Shown: positions 14,431 through 22,285, numbered from the stretch's first letter. The stretch: DNA of 23,275 nucleotides from CALFCX01 sp964603025 (GCA_964603025.1 CAZRTO010000018.1:1-23275), one strand, 5' to 3'. Notes: generated from the letters alone by a model not told the origin. Program-made: numbers and translations.

Positions 14431-15222
14431 TCAACCTCTTTTCTTAAAATCGGCGACCATGTAGCCGACACCGAAAGGCCCTTCGTAGGAAAGCAGCTCG
14501 GGCTTGAACCCGGAGGTGTCCATCATTCCCATCAGCATGGCTATTGACCAGAGGGCGTCCTGCCCGGCTTCTTCCGCGAGCTGGCCGTCAAACGAAAGCA
14601 GTCCTTTGACATCGTTATTTTTCACCATGTCCACAAGAGCGCTGTCGAACACCGAACCTTTTGGACTGTAACCGGAAGGCGCATCCTTGGTCAGGCGGTG
14701 TGACATGTCAGCCGAGGCGACCACGGCGACTTTTTTTCCGGAAGATCGCACAGCTTCCGCCGCCGCGCTGCCGAATTCAAAAAGTTCGCGCAGCGGCGCC
14801 AGTGCTATGGCTATAGGCACCACTCTGCCGCCATACCCGGCTTTTTGCATATAGTGAAGAGGCACCATTATTCCGTGGTCCAGGACCGGCTCCTGTATAC
14901 TCTCCGTTCGCAGCCCTTTTTGCAGGCAATGTTCGGTGACTTCGACCGCAAGCTCGATATCTCCCGCACAGGACATCCCTGCCGAAGGTATCCCGAACAT
15001 GGAAAAATCCCCCGCAAAGGTTTTTGCCGCATATACTCTGACAGTGTTTTGAGAGACGTACCCGTGTGGGGTTATAATTATCGTTGTGTCCGGTGCCGCG
15101 CTTACAAGGCTCTTGGCCGCGGTTCTGAGGGAAGCGTCAGTTTTCTCTACTTCTTTTATTCTTCCACCGCCTATCTCCGGGATCAAAAGAGGAGGATGAG
15201 GGGATATCATGCCATAAACGAT
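14431..15222 (-). CDS. LigB/Memo-type class III extradiol dioxygenase-like protein (5' end in the gap)
   Basis: The 263 visible residues start IVYGMISPHPPLLIPEIGGGRIKEVEKT, the metal-site HPP opening of the LigB superfamily. They continue with TIIITPHGY, DHGIMVPLHYM, VVASADMSHRL and AEEAGQDALWSIAMLMG. In several anaerobes a domain like this is fused in front of AMMECR1; here the two are separate neighbours. Biochemical function is unknown, and despite the family name ring cleavage should not be assumed. The 5' end meets the N run: an in-frame ATG at 15210 could be the start, but similar proteins carry a few residues before MISPHPP, so the true start is probably in the gap. Confidence 0.85.
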   Translation of the reverse strand: MVYGMISPHPPLLIPEIGGGRIKEVEKTDASLRTAAKSLVSAAPDTTIIITPHGYVSQNTVRVYAAKTFAGDFSMFGIPSAGMSCAGDIELAVEVTEHCLQKGLRTESIQEPVLDHGIMVPLHYMQKAGYGGRVVPIAIALAPLRELFEFGSAAAEAVRSSGKKVAVVASADMSHRLTKDAPSGYSPKGSVFDSALVDMVKNNDVKGLLSFDGQLAEEAGQDALWSIAMLMGMMDTSGFKPELLSYEGPFGVGYMVADFKKRG

Positions 15223-15322
15223 NNNNNNNNNNNNNNNNNNNNNNNNNNNNNNNNNNNNNNNNNNNNNNNNNNNNNNNNNNNNNNNNNNNNNNNNNNNNNN
15301 NNNNNNNNNNNNNNNNNNNNNN
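15223..15322. other. Assembly gap (100 N)
   Basis: Exactly 100 undetermined bases, the conventional scaffold-gap size, so the real distance is unknown. It lies between two divergent genes and hides the start of the LigB-type gene and both promoters. Open frames crossing it are artefacts. Confidence 0.99.
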
Positions 15323-15324
15323 GT

Positions 15325-16689
15325 ATGACGCTCAAAATAAGCATATCCGGAGTAAGGGGGATCGTCGGCGATTCTCTGACAGAAACTGTCGTCGAGAATT
15401 TTTGCAGGGCTTTTGCAAAATATACCGCCAACGGCAAAATAGTCGTCGGGTCCGACGGCCGCAGCTCCGGAAAGGCTCTGTGCCTGAAAGTGATAAGCAC
15501 TCTGGGGCAATGCGGCTGCAATGTCACCGATGTCGGCATCGCCCCCACCCCGACCGTCCAGCTTGCCGTACGGGACCTGGGGGCCGACGGAGGGATCATA
15601 GTGACCGCCAGCCACAATCCTTCCGAGTGGAACGGTCTTAAATTCGTCCGCAGCGACGGAGTATTCCTCAACGAGCGGCAGGCGCTTGAACTTATCGGAA
15701 TATACGAAAAACTCGGCAGCGGCAAGCCCGAAAATAGCGATACGGAGACCTGTGTTTCTAATTTGGATAAAAAAGCCCTGGACAGGCATATATCCAGGGT
15801 GATCTCCAAGATCTCCGCTGATAATATAAGAAAGGCCGGATTTAAGGTGGCGGTAGACTGCTGCAACGGCGCCGGATCGGTCATAACGCCGAAAATCCTG
15901 AAGGAACTCGGCTGCGAAGTGATCTCGATCAATACTGATCCCGGAAAGGTCCCGTCCAGAGGGCTTGAGCCGATACCCGGTAATCTGTCCCAACTCTGTC
16001 GTCTTGTGAAAGAATTCAACGCGGACATCGGGTTCGCGCAGGACCCGGACGCTGACCGCCTCGCGATAGTTTCCGAAAAAGGACTGGCGATAGGTGAAGA
16101 ATATTCGCTCGCGCTGGCGGTTTCTCACGTGCTGTCAAAAAAGAGCGCCGTCAAGGACAAGATCGTCGTAACCAACCTGTCCACCAGCCGCCTGACCGAG
16201 GACGCGGCGGCAAGGTTCGGAGCAAGGACCGTAAGGACCAAGGTCGGGGAGGTCAACGTATCGGAAAAGATCAAAGAACTGGGGGCTTTGATAGGCGGAG
16301 AAGGTAACGGCGGAGTGATCTGGCCGGAGATAGGTCTGGGAAGGGACAGCATCTGCGGTATAGGGCTGATACTGGAGTATATGGCGGAAAGCCGAAATAC
16401 AATATCAGAACTTGCCGGTACGCTCCCCCGGTACACCATGATCAAGGACAGGATAGACCTCCCGCAGGGAACGGATATCCCCGGGATTATGTCAGCCGTT
16501 GAAAAATTGTTTCACTCGGCAAAAGTGGACAAGACCGACGGCATCAAAATAGATCTGCCGGAAGGCTGGATCCATATCAGACCGTCGAACACGGAGCCCA
16601 TAATAAGAGTGATCGCCGAAGGCACTGATGAAAAAACCACCCGCAAGATCATAGAAGACACAAAAAAATCCGCGGTCGCGGCTTTATAG
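15325..16689 (+). CDS. glmM: Phosphoglucosamine mutase / phosphohexomutase, archaeal-like GlmM
   Basis: A 454-residue alpha-D-phosphohexomutase. The phosphoserine loop is TASHNPSEWNGLKF (S96), the magnesium loop DPDADR (D240, D242, D244), the sugar-binding loop GEGNGGVIWP (325-334), and the phosphate-binding loop RPSNTEPIIRV near the C-terminus. The opening ISISGVRGIVGDSLT and the GEGNGG loop resemble archaeal-type phosphoglucosamine mutases more than E. coli GlmM. Converting glucosamine-6-P to glucosamine-1-P would feed the GlmU-like pyrophosphorylase at 18021-18764; phosphomannomutase activity is an alternative. The start ATG lies two bases after the assembly gap, so an upstream extension cannot be excluded. 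The 3' end overlaps the next gene tail to tail by six bases. Confidence 0.88.
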   Translation: MTLKISISGVRGIVGDSLTETVVENFCRAFAKYTANGKIVVGSDGRSSGKALCLKVISTLGQCGCNVTDVGIAPTPTVQLAVRDLGADGGIIVTASHNPSEWNGLKFVRSDGVFLNERQALELIGIYEKLGSGKPENSDTETCVSNLDKKALDRHISRVISKISADNIRKAGFKVAVDCCNGAGSVITPKILKELGCEVISINTDPGKVPSRGLEPIPGNLSQLCRLVKEFNADIGFAQDPDADRLAIVSEKGLAIGEEYSLALAVSHVLSKKSAVKDKIVVTNLSTSRLTEDAAARFGARTVRTKVGEVNVSEKIKELGALIGGEGNGGVIWPEIGLGRDSICGIGLILEYMAESRNTISELAGTLPRYTMIKDRIDLPQGTDIPGIMSAVEKLFHSAKVDKTDGIKIDLPEGWIHIRPSNTEPIIRVIAEGTDEKTTRKIIEDTKKSAVAAL

Positions 16690-17958
16690 GTCCGATACAG
16701 CGGACCTGGGGACGTCCAGGAATTTTGACACCGCTTCCATATCCCGTCCGGAACATTCCGACAGAAGGCTTACCAGCTCTCTCTTGAAAATATTCTGAGC
16801 GGATACCAGATAGTGATCGTTATTTGATACCGCTTTGCGGAGCCCGAAGGAAAGGAGCATCTGCAGATCAACCGGTGCATCGCAAGGCATGATGCAGCCG
16901 GATTTGCACCTCAGTACCGAGTTATCGATGACCGATCTGAGCTCCTCGTAATTCCCAGGCCAATCGTAGGAGAATAAAAAGTCCAAGACCTCGTTAGAAA
17001 CGGAATGGACCCGTTTTCCGTACCTGCCGCAGGATTCTTTCATAAAGGCGGCTAAGATCGCCGGAAGGTCCTCTTTTCTGTCGCGAAGAGAAGGGATGCG
17101 AACTTCAAGCAGAACTCCTTTGAGCCTGTCCATGTCCTCACGGGAGATCCCCTCGGAAAGATCTATATTTATGATTATCCGGGGAAGAGACCCATGGATA
17201 CGTTCCTTGAGAAAATAGTCGAATATGCTGCTTCGAAAGTGCTCGGGAAGCCCCCCTATTCTTTGCATGTATATCGCTCCCGGCAGCTGAAAAACCTCAT
17301 CATGCGGTTTCGACGACTCCCCTGTCATCTGCTTCAGCGAATTCCAGAACATCGATTCGGAATGCTCTTTCTCAAACGAGGACAAGTCCAAGGGGATCAT
17401 ATCTTTTTTAGACGCCTGGCTGTTTTGATGCACAAGCTCCGCTACCGGGCCTGACGGCATCCCGGGTTCCGAGATAAGGAGTATATCCTTTTCGGAAGAA
17501 GCCGCCTCTCCGATCAACGAAAGAAAATCGTTCAGCGCGCGGCTCGTGCCAGACCAGTAAGCTCTCTGCTGATCAGGTATTGAGACCGAATTGATCTCGG
17601 ATAAAGACGCGAAGATCCTGTTCGCCGCCTCGGACAGTTTTTCCGCGTCCAGGGGCTTATTGAGATAGTCTGATACTCCCAGTTTTGTGGCAAGAACGGC
17701 GTGAGAAACGTCCTGCAGGGCCGAGATCATGATGACTTTTATCCTCGGCAACAGGGTCTTTACGGTACGGTAGTATTCGAGCCCCTTTTGGTTGTCGGCA
17801 TCATTGTCGATCAGCACCAGGTCCGTTGACCTTTCCCTGATATGATCAAAGAACTTATCCGCCTGAGAAAAACACTTTACGAGGCATTCGGGCTTAAGCG
17901 CCTGAGAAGCTGCTTCGCATATGCGGTCATCCTGGGAAAGAACCGATACTTTTCTCAT
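16684..17958 (-). CDS. Response regulator with degenerate NtrC-type AAA+ domain (predicted ATPase-dead)
   Basis: A 424-residue NtrC-like protein. The receiver domain (1-115) keeps the acidic pair D10/D11, phospho-acceptor D51, S79 and K101, so it should be phosphorylatable. The central domain aligns with sigma-54 activators at VRIPSLRDRKEDLPAILAAFM and SYDWPGNYEELRSVIDNSVL. However, Walker A is SEPGMPSGPVAELVH without the GK, Walker B is AIYMQRIGGL without the acidic pair, and the GAFTGA sigma-54 loop is missing. The C-terminus has a Fis-like helix-turn-helix (AVSKFLDVPRSAVSDL). It probably cannot hydrolyse ATP or open sigma-54 complexes. A phosphorylation-controlled DNA-binding regulator is likelier. 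No histidine kinase is adjacent. Confidence 0.85.
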   Translation of the reverse strand: MRKVSVLSQDDRICEAASQALKPECLVKCFSQADKFFDHIRERSTDLVLIDNDADNQKGLEYYRTVKTLLPRIKVIMISALQDVSHAVLATKLGVSDYLNKPLDAEKLSEAANRIFASLSEINSVSIPDQQRAYWSGTSRALNDFLSLIGEAASSEKDILLISEPGMPSGPVAELVHQNSQASKKDMIPLDLSSFEKEHSESMFWNSLKQMTGESSKPHDEVFQLPGAIYMQRIGGLPEHFRSSIFDYFLKERIHGSLPRIIINIDLSEGISREDMDRLKGVLLEVRIPSLRDRKEDLPAILAAFMKESCGRYGKRVHSVSNEVLDFLFSYDWPGNYEELRSVIDNSVLRCKSGCIMPCDAPVDLQMLLSFGLRKAVSNNDHYLVSAQNIFKRELVSLLSECSGRDMEAVSKFLDVPRSAVSDL

Positions 17959-18003
17959 TTTAAGAACCCTTCCGAGAACGCTTTTCTCCGGAGGATTTCA
18001 GAC

Positions 18004-18009
18004 ATTATA
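18004..18009 (-). promoter_or_regulatory. -10 element of the degenerate NtrC-like gene
   Basis: The minus strand reads TGCTATAAT, an extended -10, in the 62-base gap between the GlmU stop and the regulator's ATG. The leader of about 39 bases contains a small imperfect stem (TCCGGAGAA/TTCTCGGA) and GGAAGGG ahead of the ATG at 17958, so this gene has a normal Shine-Dalgarno leader. Confidence 0.55.
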
Positions 18010-18020
18010 GCACGCAAAGG

Positions 18021-18764
18021 TCATTTTCTACGCTGCCGAAATATCCTCTCTGCCTCCGCCAGCTGGTCCCTGGTGTTTATTCCGAGGGATGCCATATGGT
18101 CGTCTATCAGGAAAGCCGCGACCTTTTTGCCTTTTTTTCTGAGTATGCCTATCACATCCGTAAGGTAATATTCATGCTGGGCGTTCTCTGAACGCACTTC
18201 ATGTAACGCATCAAAAAGGTCTCTTCCGTTGAAACAGTAAGTTCCTGTGTTTATTTCGTCTATCTCCAGCTCCCCGAGACTGGCGTCTTTTTGTTCGACT
18301 ATTCTCTCGAGATTTCCCGAGCGGTCCCTTATGATCCTGCCGTACCCCTTAGGGTCGGGCATCCTCACTGTAAGCACCGTTGCAGAAGCCCGCGTTTTTG
18401 AATGATGGAAAGCAAGCTCTTTGATGATGCCCGGGTCTATCAGAGGCATGTCCCCGTTCAACACCATTACGGTCCCGTCACGGCCGCTCAGGAACGGCTC
18501 CGCCTGCATTACCGCATGCCCAGTTCCGAGCTGCTCTTCCTGAAGGACAAATACCGCAGAACGGTCCCTGAAAGCTTTTCTGACCTTTTCAGCCTGATGC
18601 CCCACGATAACATAAGGAGGCCCGGAAAATACCTGTTCGACATTGTCCAGAACGTGGTGCAGAAGAGGTTGGCCGCATATCTTGTGAAGCACCTTGGGAA
18701 GCTCTGAGTTCATTCTGGTGCCTTTCCCCGCGGCAAGAATGACAACATCCATGCTGTTCTTCAT
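18021..18764 (-). CDS. glmU: UDP-N-acetylglucosamine pyrophosphorylase domain (GlmU N-terminal half only)
   Basis: A 247-residue nucleotidyltransferase. LAAGKGTRMNSELPKVLHKICGQPLL is the GlmU NTP-binding opening; VLQEEQLGTGHAV and LNGDMPLI supply uridine and metal contacts, and NAQHEYYLTDVIGIL closes the domain. E. coli GlmU has about 456 residues with a C-terminal left-handed beta-helix acetyltransferase. This protein stops after the linker helix (LAEAERIFRQRRK), so the acetyltransferase must be elsewhere or done differently. The stop is followed at once by the next promoter, not by remnants of the lost domain. I start at MKNSMDVV (18764); MDVV at 18752 is also possible. It makes UDP-GlcNAc for peptidoglycan from the GlmM product. 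Confidence 0.9.
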   Translation of the reverse strand: MKNSMDVVILAAGKGTRMNSELPKVLHKICGQPLLHHVLDNVEQVFSGPPYVIVGHQAEKVRKAFRDRSAVFVLQEEQLGTGHAVMQAEPFLSGRDGTVMVLNGDMPLIDPGIIKELAFHHSKTRASATVLTVRMPDPKGYGRIIRDRSGNLERIVEQKDASLGELEIDEINTGTYCFNGRDLFDALHEVRSENAQHEYYLTDVIGILRKKGKKVAAFLIDDHMASLGINTRDQLAEAERIFRQRRK

Positions 18765-18777
18765 ATATCTGGCGTAC

Positions 18778-18783
18778 ATTATA
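18778..18783 (-). promoter_or_regulatory. Extended -10 of glmU
   Basis: The minus strand reads TGCTATAATG, a perfect -10 with TG extension, 13 bases upstream of the ATG at 18764. The leader would be about seven bases with no Shine-Dalgarno. Confidence 0.55.
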
Positions 18784-18810
18784 GCAAAACACGCGGGGTC
18801 CATGCGCAAA

Positions 18811-18839
18811 TTGACATGAACGACGGTATCTAGTATATT
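18811..18839 (+). promoter_or_regulatory. Consensus sigma-70-type promoter of yqeK-LCP-rsfS
   Basis: TTGACA (18811-18816) and TATATT (18834-18839) are separated by exactly 17 bp, the best -35/-10 pair in the window. Transcription should begin near 18846, about seven bases before the yqeK ATG, leaving no room for a Shine-Dalgarno. Confidence 0.75.
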
Positions 18840-18852
18840 CTTTTATAAAAGC

Positions 18853-19443
18853 ATGGACCTCGACAAGATCCGCAAAGAACTCCGCCGTCTGCTAGACAAA
18901 GAACGTTACCGGCACTCTCTCAGCGTGGAGAGGACCGCCCGGGAACTTGCCAGGATATACGGCGCCGACGAACAAAGAGCCTCTGTTGCGGCGCTGCTTC
19001 ACGACTGTGCCAAATACATGAGCGGAAGAGAGCTCCTGGCAAAGGCAAAGAAACACGGCATAAGGTTCCACGCCTCCTTCGAAAGACAGCCGCATCTCCT
19101 GCACGGACCGGTGAGCGCCATGATCGCAAAGGAAAAATTCAGGATAACCGACAAAGGGATACTTGCCGCCGTCAAAAACCATACTTCGGGAAGGCCCGGC
19201 ATGACCCGGCTGGAAGAGATAATCTATCTTGCCGACCATATCGAACCGGGACGCAGCTACAAGAACCTGAGAAAAATACGTAGTATCGCAAAGAAGGACA
19301 TAAACTACACGATTGCGCTCGTGTCCGAAGAGATGCTAAAATATCTTCTGTCACGCAAAAAAGAGATCTACCCCGGCACACTGACCACCAGGAATTACTA
19401 CCTGAAAAAAGCCGGTGACAGGAAGGGAATAAAAGGTCATTAG
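18853..19443 (+). CDS. yqeK: YqeK HD-domain hydrolase (symmetrical Ap4A hydrolase type)
   Basis: A 196-residue HD-superfamily phosphohydrolase. Metal and active-site residues are visible in order: RYRHSLSVERTA (H21), ALLHDCAKY (H50, D51), HLLHGPVSA (H84), KNHTSGRPGM (H110) and YLADHIEPGR (D128). Characterised YqeK proteins split diadenosine tetraphosphate symmetrically into two ADP. In many bacteria yqeK follows nadD and precedes an LCP gene and rsfS; here nadD is missing but the rest of the order is kept. Its stop codon overlaps the proposed ATT start of the LCP gene (ATTAG). Confidence 0.93.
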   Translation: MDLDKIRKELRRLLDKERYRHSLSVERTARELARIYGADEQRASVAALLHDCAKYMSGRELLAKAKKHGIRFHASFERQPHLLHGPVSAMIAKEKFRITDKGILAAVKNHTSGRPGMTRLEEIIYLADHIEPGRSYKNLRKIRSIAKKDINYTIALVSEEMLKYLLSRKKEIYPGTLTTRNYYLKKAGDRKGIKGH

Positions 19444-20383
19444 CGAGAACTCATCACAAGGCAGGAACCCCTGGAAAATATGGTTCGCGGTCGTTACGAT
19501 ACTGCTCGTTCTTGTTTCGGGCTTTTTCGGCTTCTTCACCTCCTTTGTACTGAGCAGATTCTCGGCTTTTGAAATGCTCTTCACTCTGGCCCCGTCCAAT
19601 ATACAGGTGCCCGAGATGAACGTACTGCTCCTGGGTGTGGACGCCGTGGGCAGGGCCAGAAGGTCCGACACCATCATGGTGGCCCATATAAATCCCAAAA
19701 CAAAAGAGGTGAATGTCATCTCGATCCCCAGAGACACCCTGGTGGTCATTCCGGGCGTCAGGCTGGACAAGATAAATCACGCTTACGCGTTCGGCGGACC
19801 AGAGCTCGCGTGCGCAACGACTTCGGGATTTCTGGGCGTGCCGGTGAACAAGTATATAAAGATAAATATTGACGGACTGGAAAAGGTCATAGACCGGCTC
19901 GGAGGATTGACCATCGACGTAGAACAGCGGATGTACTATGTGGATTATGCCGGCGGGCTGCACATAGACCTGAAACCCGGCAGACAAAAACTCAACGGCA
20001 AACAGGCCGTCGGATATCTCCGGTTCAGGCATGACGCGCTAGGCGACCTGGGACGCATAAGAAGACAACAGACCTTTCTTCAGGAGGTGGCCAACGAGAT
20101 CGCCAACACAAGGAATGTCGTCCAGACCTATCAGATAATCATGGACTTTTTAAGCTGCGTGGAAACAAATATTCCCAGCACTCAGATGATGGCACTCGCC
20201 TCGGTAGTACGGCAGGCGTATGAGTTCGGCAACGTGAACGTGTCTTCGCTGCCGGGCACCGGCACCAACATAGACGGTATATACTATCTCCAGCCAGACA
20301 TGGACCAGACAAGCAAACTTGTGGAGAAATACCTAAAAGGAAAGAACAAGATTGAGCCCTCGCAGGACGTCTACTCACAGTAA
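19439..20383 (+). CDS. LytR-CpsA-Psr (LCP) family cell-wall glycopolymer ligase, probable ATT start
   Basis: The LCP domain is clear: MNVLLLGVDAVGRARRSDTIMV, ISIPRDTLVVIPG, DKINHAYAFGG and RFRHDALGDLGRIRRQQ hold the family's Arg/Asp residues for pyrophosphate and lipid-linked substrate binding. LCP enzymes transfer undecaprenyl-linked polymers to the wall. The first ATG (19574) lies after the membrane anchor. The in-frame region upstream encodes a short polar tail and a typical hydrophobic span (about residues 14-35: WFAVVTILLVLVSGFFGFF). Between the in-frame TAA at 19430 and this span there is no ATG, GTG or TTG. ATT at 19439, overlapping the yqeK stop, is the only near-canonical start, with AGGAAGGG and AAAAGG upstream. 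That gives 314 residues. Confidence 0.85.
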   Translation: MSENSSQGRNPWKIWFAVVTILLVLVSGFFGFFTSFVLSRFSAFEMLFTLAPSNIQVPEMNVLLLGVDAVGRARRSDTIMVAHINPKTKEVNVISIPRDTLVVIPGVRLDKINHAYAFGGPELACATTSGFLGVPVNKYIKINIDGLEKVIDRLGGLTIDVEQRMYYVDYAGGLHIDLKPGRQKLNGKQAVGYLRFRHDALGDLGRIRRQQTFLQEVANEIANTRNVVQTYQIIMDFLSCVETNIPSTQMMALASVVRQAYEFGNVNVSSLPGTGTNIDGIYYLQPDMDQTSKLVEKYLKGKNKIEPSQDVYSQ

Positions 20384-20744
20384 AACGGAAAAAGAAAAAA
20401 AGATCTCCTCAAAACAGCTTGCCGACCTGGTCTGCAAAGGCGCCGAAAAAAAACATGCCGAAGAGATAGAGGTCATTGACGTGAGAAAAACATCCTCTAT
20501 CTGCAACTATCTGGTGGTGTGCACCGCGGGGTCGGCGCCGCAGCTCGCCGCCATAGCGGACGGGATAGAAGAGGCGCTTTCAAAAAAAGGCATTAAGATG
20601 CCCAGGGCGCAGGGCAAGCGCGGGTCCAACTGGCTGGTGGTCGATTTTATCAACGTAGTGGTCCATATCATGGGCAGAGAAGAACGCGAAAAATACGCGC
20701 TTGACGAGCTCTGGGGCAAAAGCGGAATAATCTATCACGTTTGA
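20352..20744 (+). CDS. rsfS: RsfS ribosomal silencing factor (Iojap/YbeB family)
   Basis: A 130-residue protein of the RsfS family, which binds uL14 on the large subunit and blocks subunit joining in stationary phase or starvation. Core motifs are EEIEVIDVRKTSSICNYLVV, the GSNWLVVDFINVVVHIMG strand-turn, and the C-terminal REKYALDELWG. The likely start is TTG at 20352, inside the end of the LCP gene (32-base overlap), preceded by AAAAGGAAAG. No ATG or GTG is available before the core. Third gene of yqeK-LCP-rsfS. Its stop overlaps the convergent helicase gene by ten bases. Confidence 0.93.
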   Translation: MSPRRTSTHSKTEKEKKISSKQLADLVCKGAEKKHAEEIEVIDVRKTSSICNYLVVCTAGSAPQLAAIADGIEEALSKKGIKMPRAQGKRGSNWLVVDFINVVVHIMGREEREKYALDELWGKSGIIYHV

Positions 20745-22285
20745 GCGGGCTTCATTTCAAGTATCCTGTCAACGCGGAAAACCCTCTCTTCCATTCTCAG
20801 ATCGCACAGCGCCTGCACACCGATATATTCCACGTCCTTGAAGCGCATGCGACCTACACTGACCGGTTTTATCTTCCTTGATGTTTTTTCGTCCTGCCTT
20901 TTCAGATAAACAATATCCAGCCAGGCGCCCTGTTCTATGGCATCGTTAATATGCCTTATTTTCATATCCAGAGGCATGAGGCGCTCTGATATGCCGTACT
21001 GATAGCGCGTGATAAAATCCCTGACCCTCCAGTCAAGAAAAACGTGCGCTTTTCTGACCGGCCGCGCCAGCGTTATGCCTTCAAAGGTCCTGCAGCGGGA
21101 GAGCGCCACATAAAGCTGCCCGTGCGCGAACGTGCCGCGGCCTATGTCTATATTTACGCTGTCAAAGGTGAGTCCCTGGCTCTTGTGGATAGTGACCGCC
21201 CAGGCAAGCTTGAGCGGAAGCTGTGTGAACTCGCCCGTCACCTCCGACCGGATATGTCCCTTTTTCTCATCAACAGAAAAATGAAAAACTTCCCACGTGT
21301 GCTTTTCGACTTTTTCTATACCGCCGCCCTCCAGCTCAGCGACCACCCCGTTCTCTTCGACCGACAGTATTTTACCGAGAGTGCCGTTGACCCATCTGCC
21401 GGCCCTGTCGTTGTTGAGCATCATGATCTGCGCGCCCGGTTTTAGCGCAAGGCTTATGTCCGTGGGCATCTGTGACGGCTCGACATCACCGTCGATATCC
21501 GCTTCGAACACGGCCCCGTAGCCGCCCAGCTTTTCCAGTTCCTCCGCGTTGATCTCCCGCGCCATCTTGTTGGTCGTGGTAAGGCGTATGGAGTACGGCG
21601 CTTTGTTTAAAGAAGTTTCCCCCACCCTGTTGTTCAATTCTCTGATCTGCTCCTCGGTCACGGTATTGTTGCGAATAGAGTTGAGCAAATGTATGAAGCC
21701 GCCGTCGGTCTGTCTGTATATCTTTTCAAGCTCCACAAACTCCACGGGAAGCTCGGCAAATACCTTTGAATCGAAAAAATACTGGCTTTTGTAATGTCTT
21801 TTGAATATCTCTTTCTCAGCGCCCGTGACGACAGGCGGCAGCTGGTAAAGGTCGCCGATGAATATCATCTGCACTCCGCCGAAAGGCCTGTTACCGTCGG
21901 GGCCGTTGAGCCGCAGGAACTTGTCGACGCAATCCAGAAGGTCGCTGCGCACCATCGATATTTCGTCTATGACTATCGCGTCTATATTTTTGTAGACAGA
22001 GGAGCCGGGACGCTTTTTTGAGAGCTTTTTCACTTTTTTCAGCGTGATATCCGGCTTGAACCCGAAGAATGAATGTATCGTTTCTCCCTTTATGTTTATC
22101 GCCGCCACGCCCGTAGGCGCGAGTACGATGATCTTTTTTTTCGTGATCCTCCTGAAATACTGAAGCAGCGTGGATTTCCCCGTTCCGGCCTTGCCTGTCA
22201 CAAATACATTCTTTTCGGAGTTTTCCATAAGTTCCAGGGCTTTTTGGAAATTGGTATTTAGCTCTATACGGGAGGGTGAGAACAT
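20735..22285 (-). CDS. Pif1-like DNA helicase with C-terminal WYL-like domain
   Basis: A 516-residue superfamily 1B helicase. Motifs in order: Walker A GKAGTGKST (31-39), APTGVAAINIKGETIHSFF (Ia), Walker B AIVIDEISMV (D107, E108), GDLYQLPPV (144-152), AVTIHKSQGLTFD and HGQLYVALSRCR (VI). Pif1 enzymes translocate 5' to 3' on single-stranded DNA and resolve G-quadruplexes or R-loops. After residue about 440 the sequence changes to a WYL-like module: INDAIEQGAWLDIVYLKR, then VEYIGVQALCDLRMEERVFRVDRI, matching the strand pattern and the Arg-rich end of WYL domains, which sense nucleic-acid ligands. A TATAAT lies exactly six bases before the ATG. It is monocistronic and convergent with rsfS. Confidence 0.9.
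   Translation of the reverse strand: MFSPSRIELNTNFQKALELMENSEKNVFVTGKAGTGKSTLLQYFRRITKKKIIVLAPTGVAAINIKGETIHSFFGFKPDITLKKVKKLSKKRPGSSVYKNIDAIVIDEISMVRSDLLDCVDKFLRLNGPDGNRPFGGVQMIFIGDLYQLPPVVTGAEKEIFKRHYKSQYFFDSKVFAELPVEFVELEKIYRQTDGGFIHLLNSIRNNTVTEEQIRELNNRVGETSLNKAPYSIRLTTTNKMAREINAEELEKLGGYGAVFEADIDGDVEPSQMPTDISLALKPGAQIMMLNNDRAGRWVNGTLGKILSVEENGVVAELEGGGIEKVEKHTWEVFHFSVDEKKGHIRSEVTGEFTQLPLKLAWAVTIHKSQGLTFDSVNIDIGRGTFAHGQLYVALSRCRTFEGITLARPVRKAHVFLDWRVRDFITRYQYGISERLMPLDMKIRHINDAIEQGAWLDIVYLKRQDEKTSRKIKPVSVGRMRFKDVEYIGVQALCDLRMEERVFRVDRILEMKPAQT

Noticed and set aside
13918..14547. 209-residue plus-strand open frame opposite the AMMECR1 gene
   Set aside because: Its sequence mirrors the conserved AMMECR1 coding strand; no independent evidence supports it.
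14845..15324. Plus-strand frame extending glmM upstream through the gap
   Set aside because: The N-terminal part is antisense to the LigB-type gene. The mutase motif MTLKISISGVRGIVG starts at 15325.
14431..16128. A long minus-strand open frame crossing the assembly gap and the glmM region
   Set aside because: It exists only because unknown bases are read as open; the part beyond the gap is antisense to glmM. Only 14431-15222 is real.
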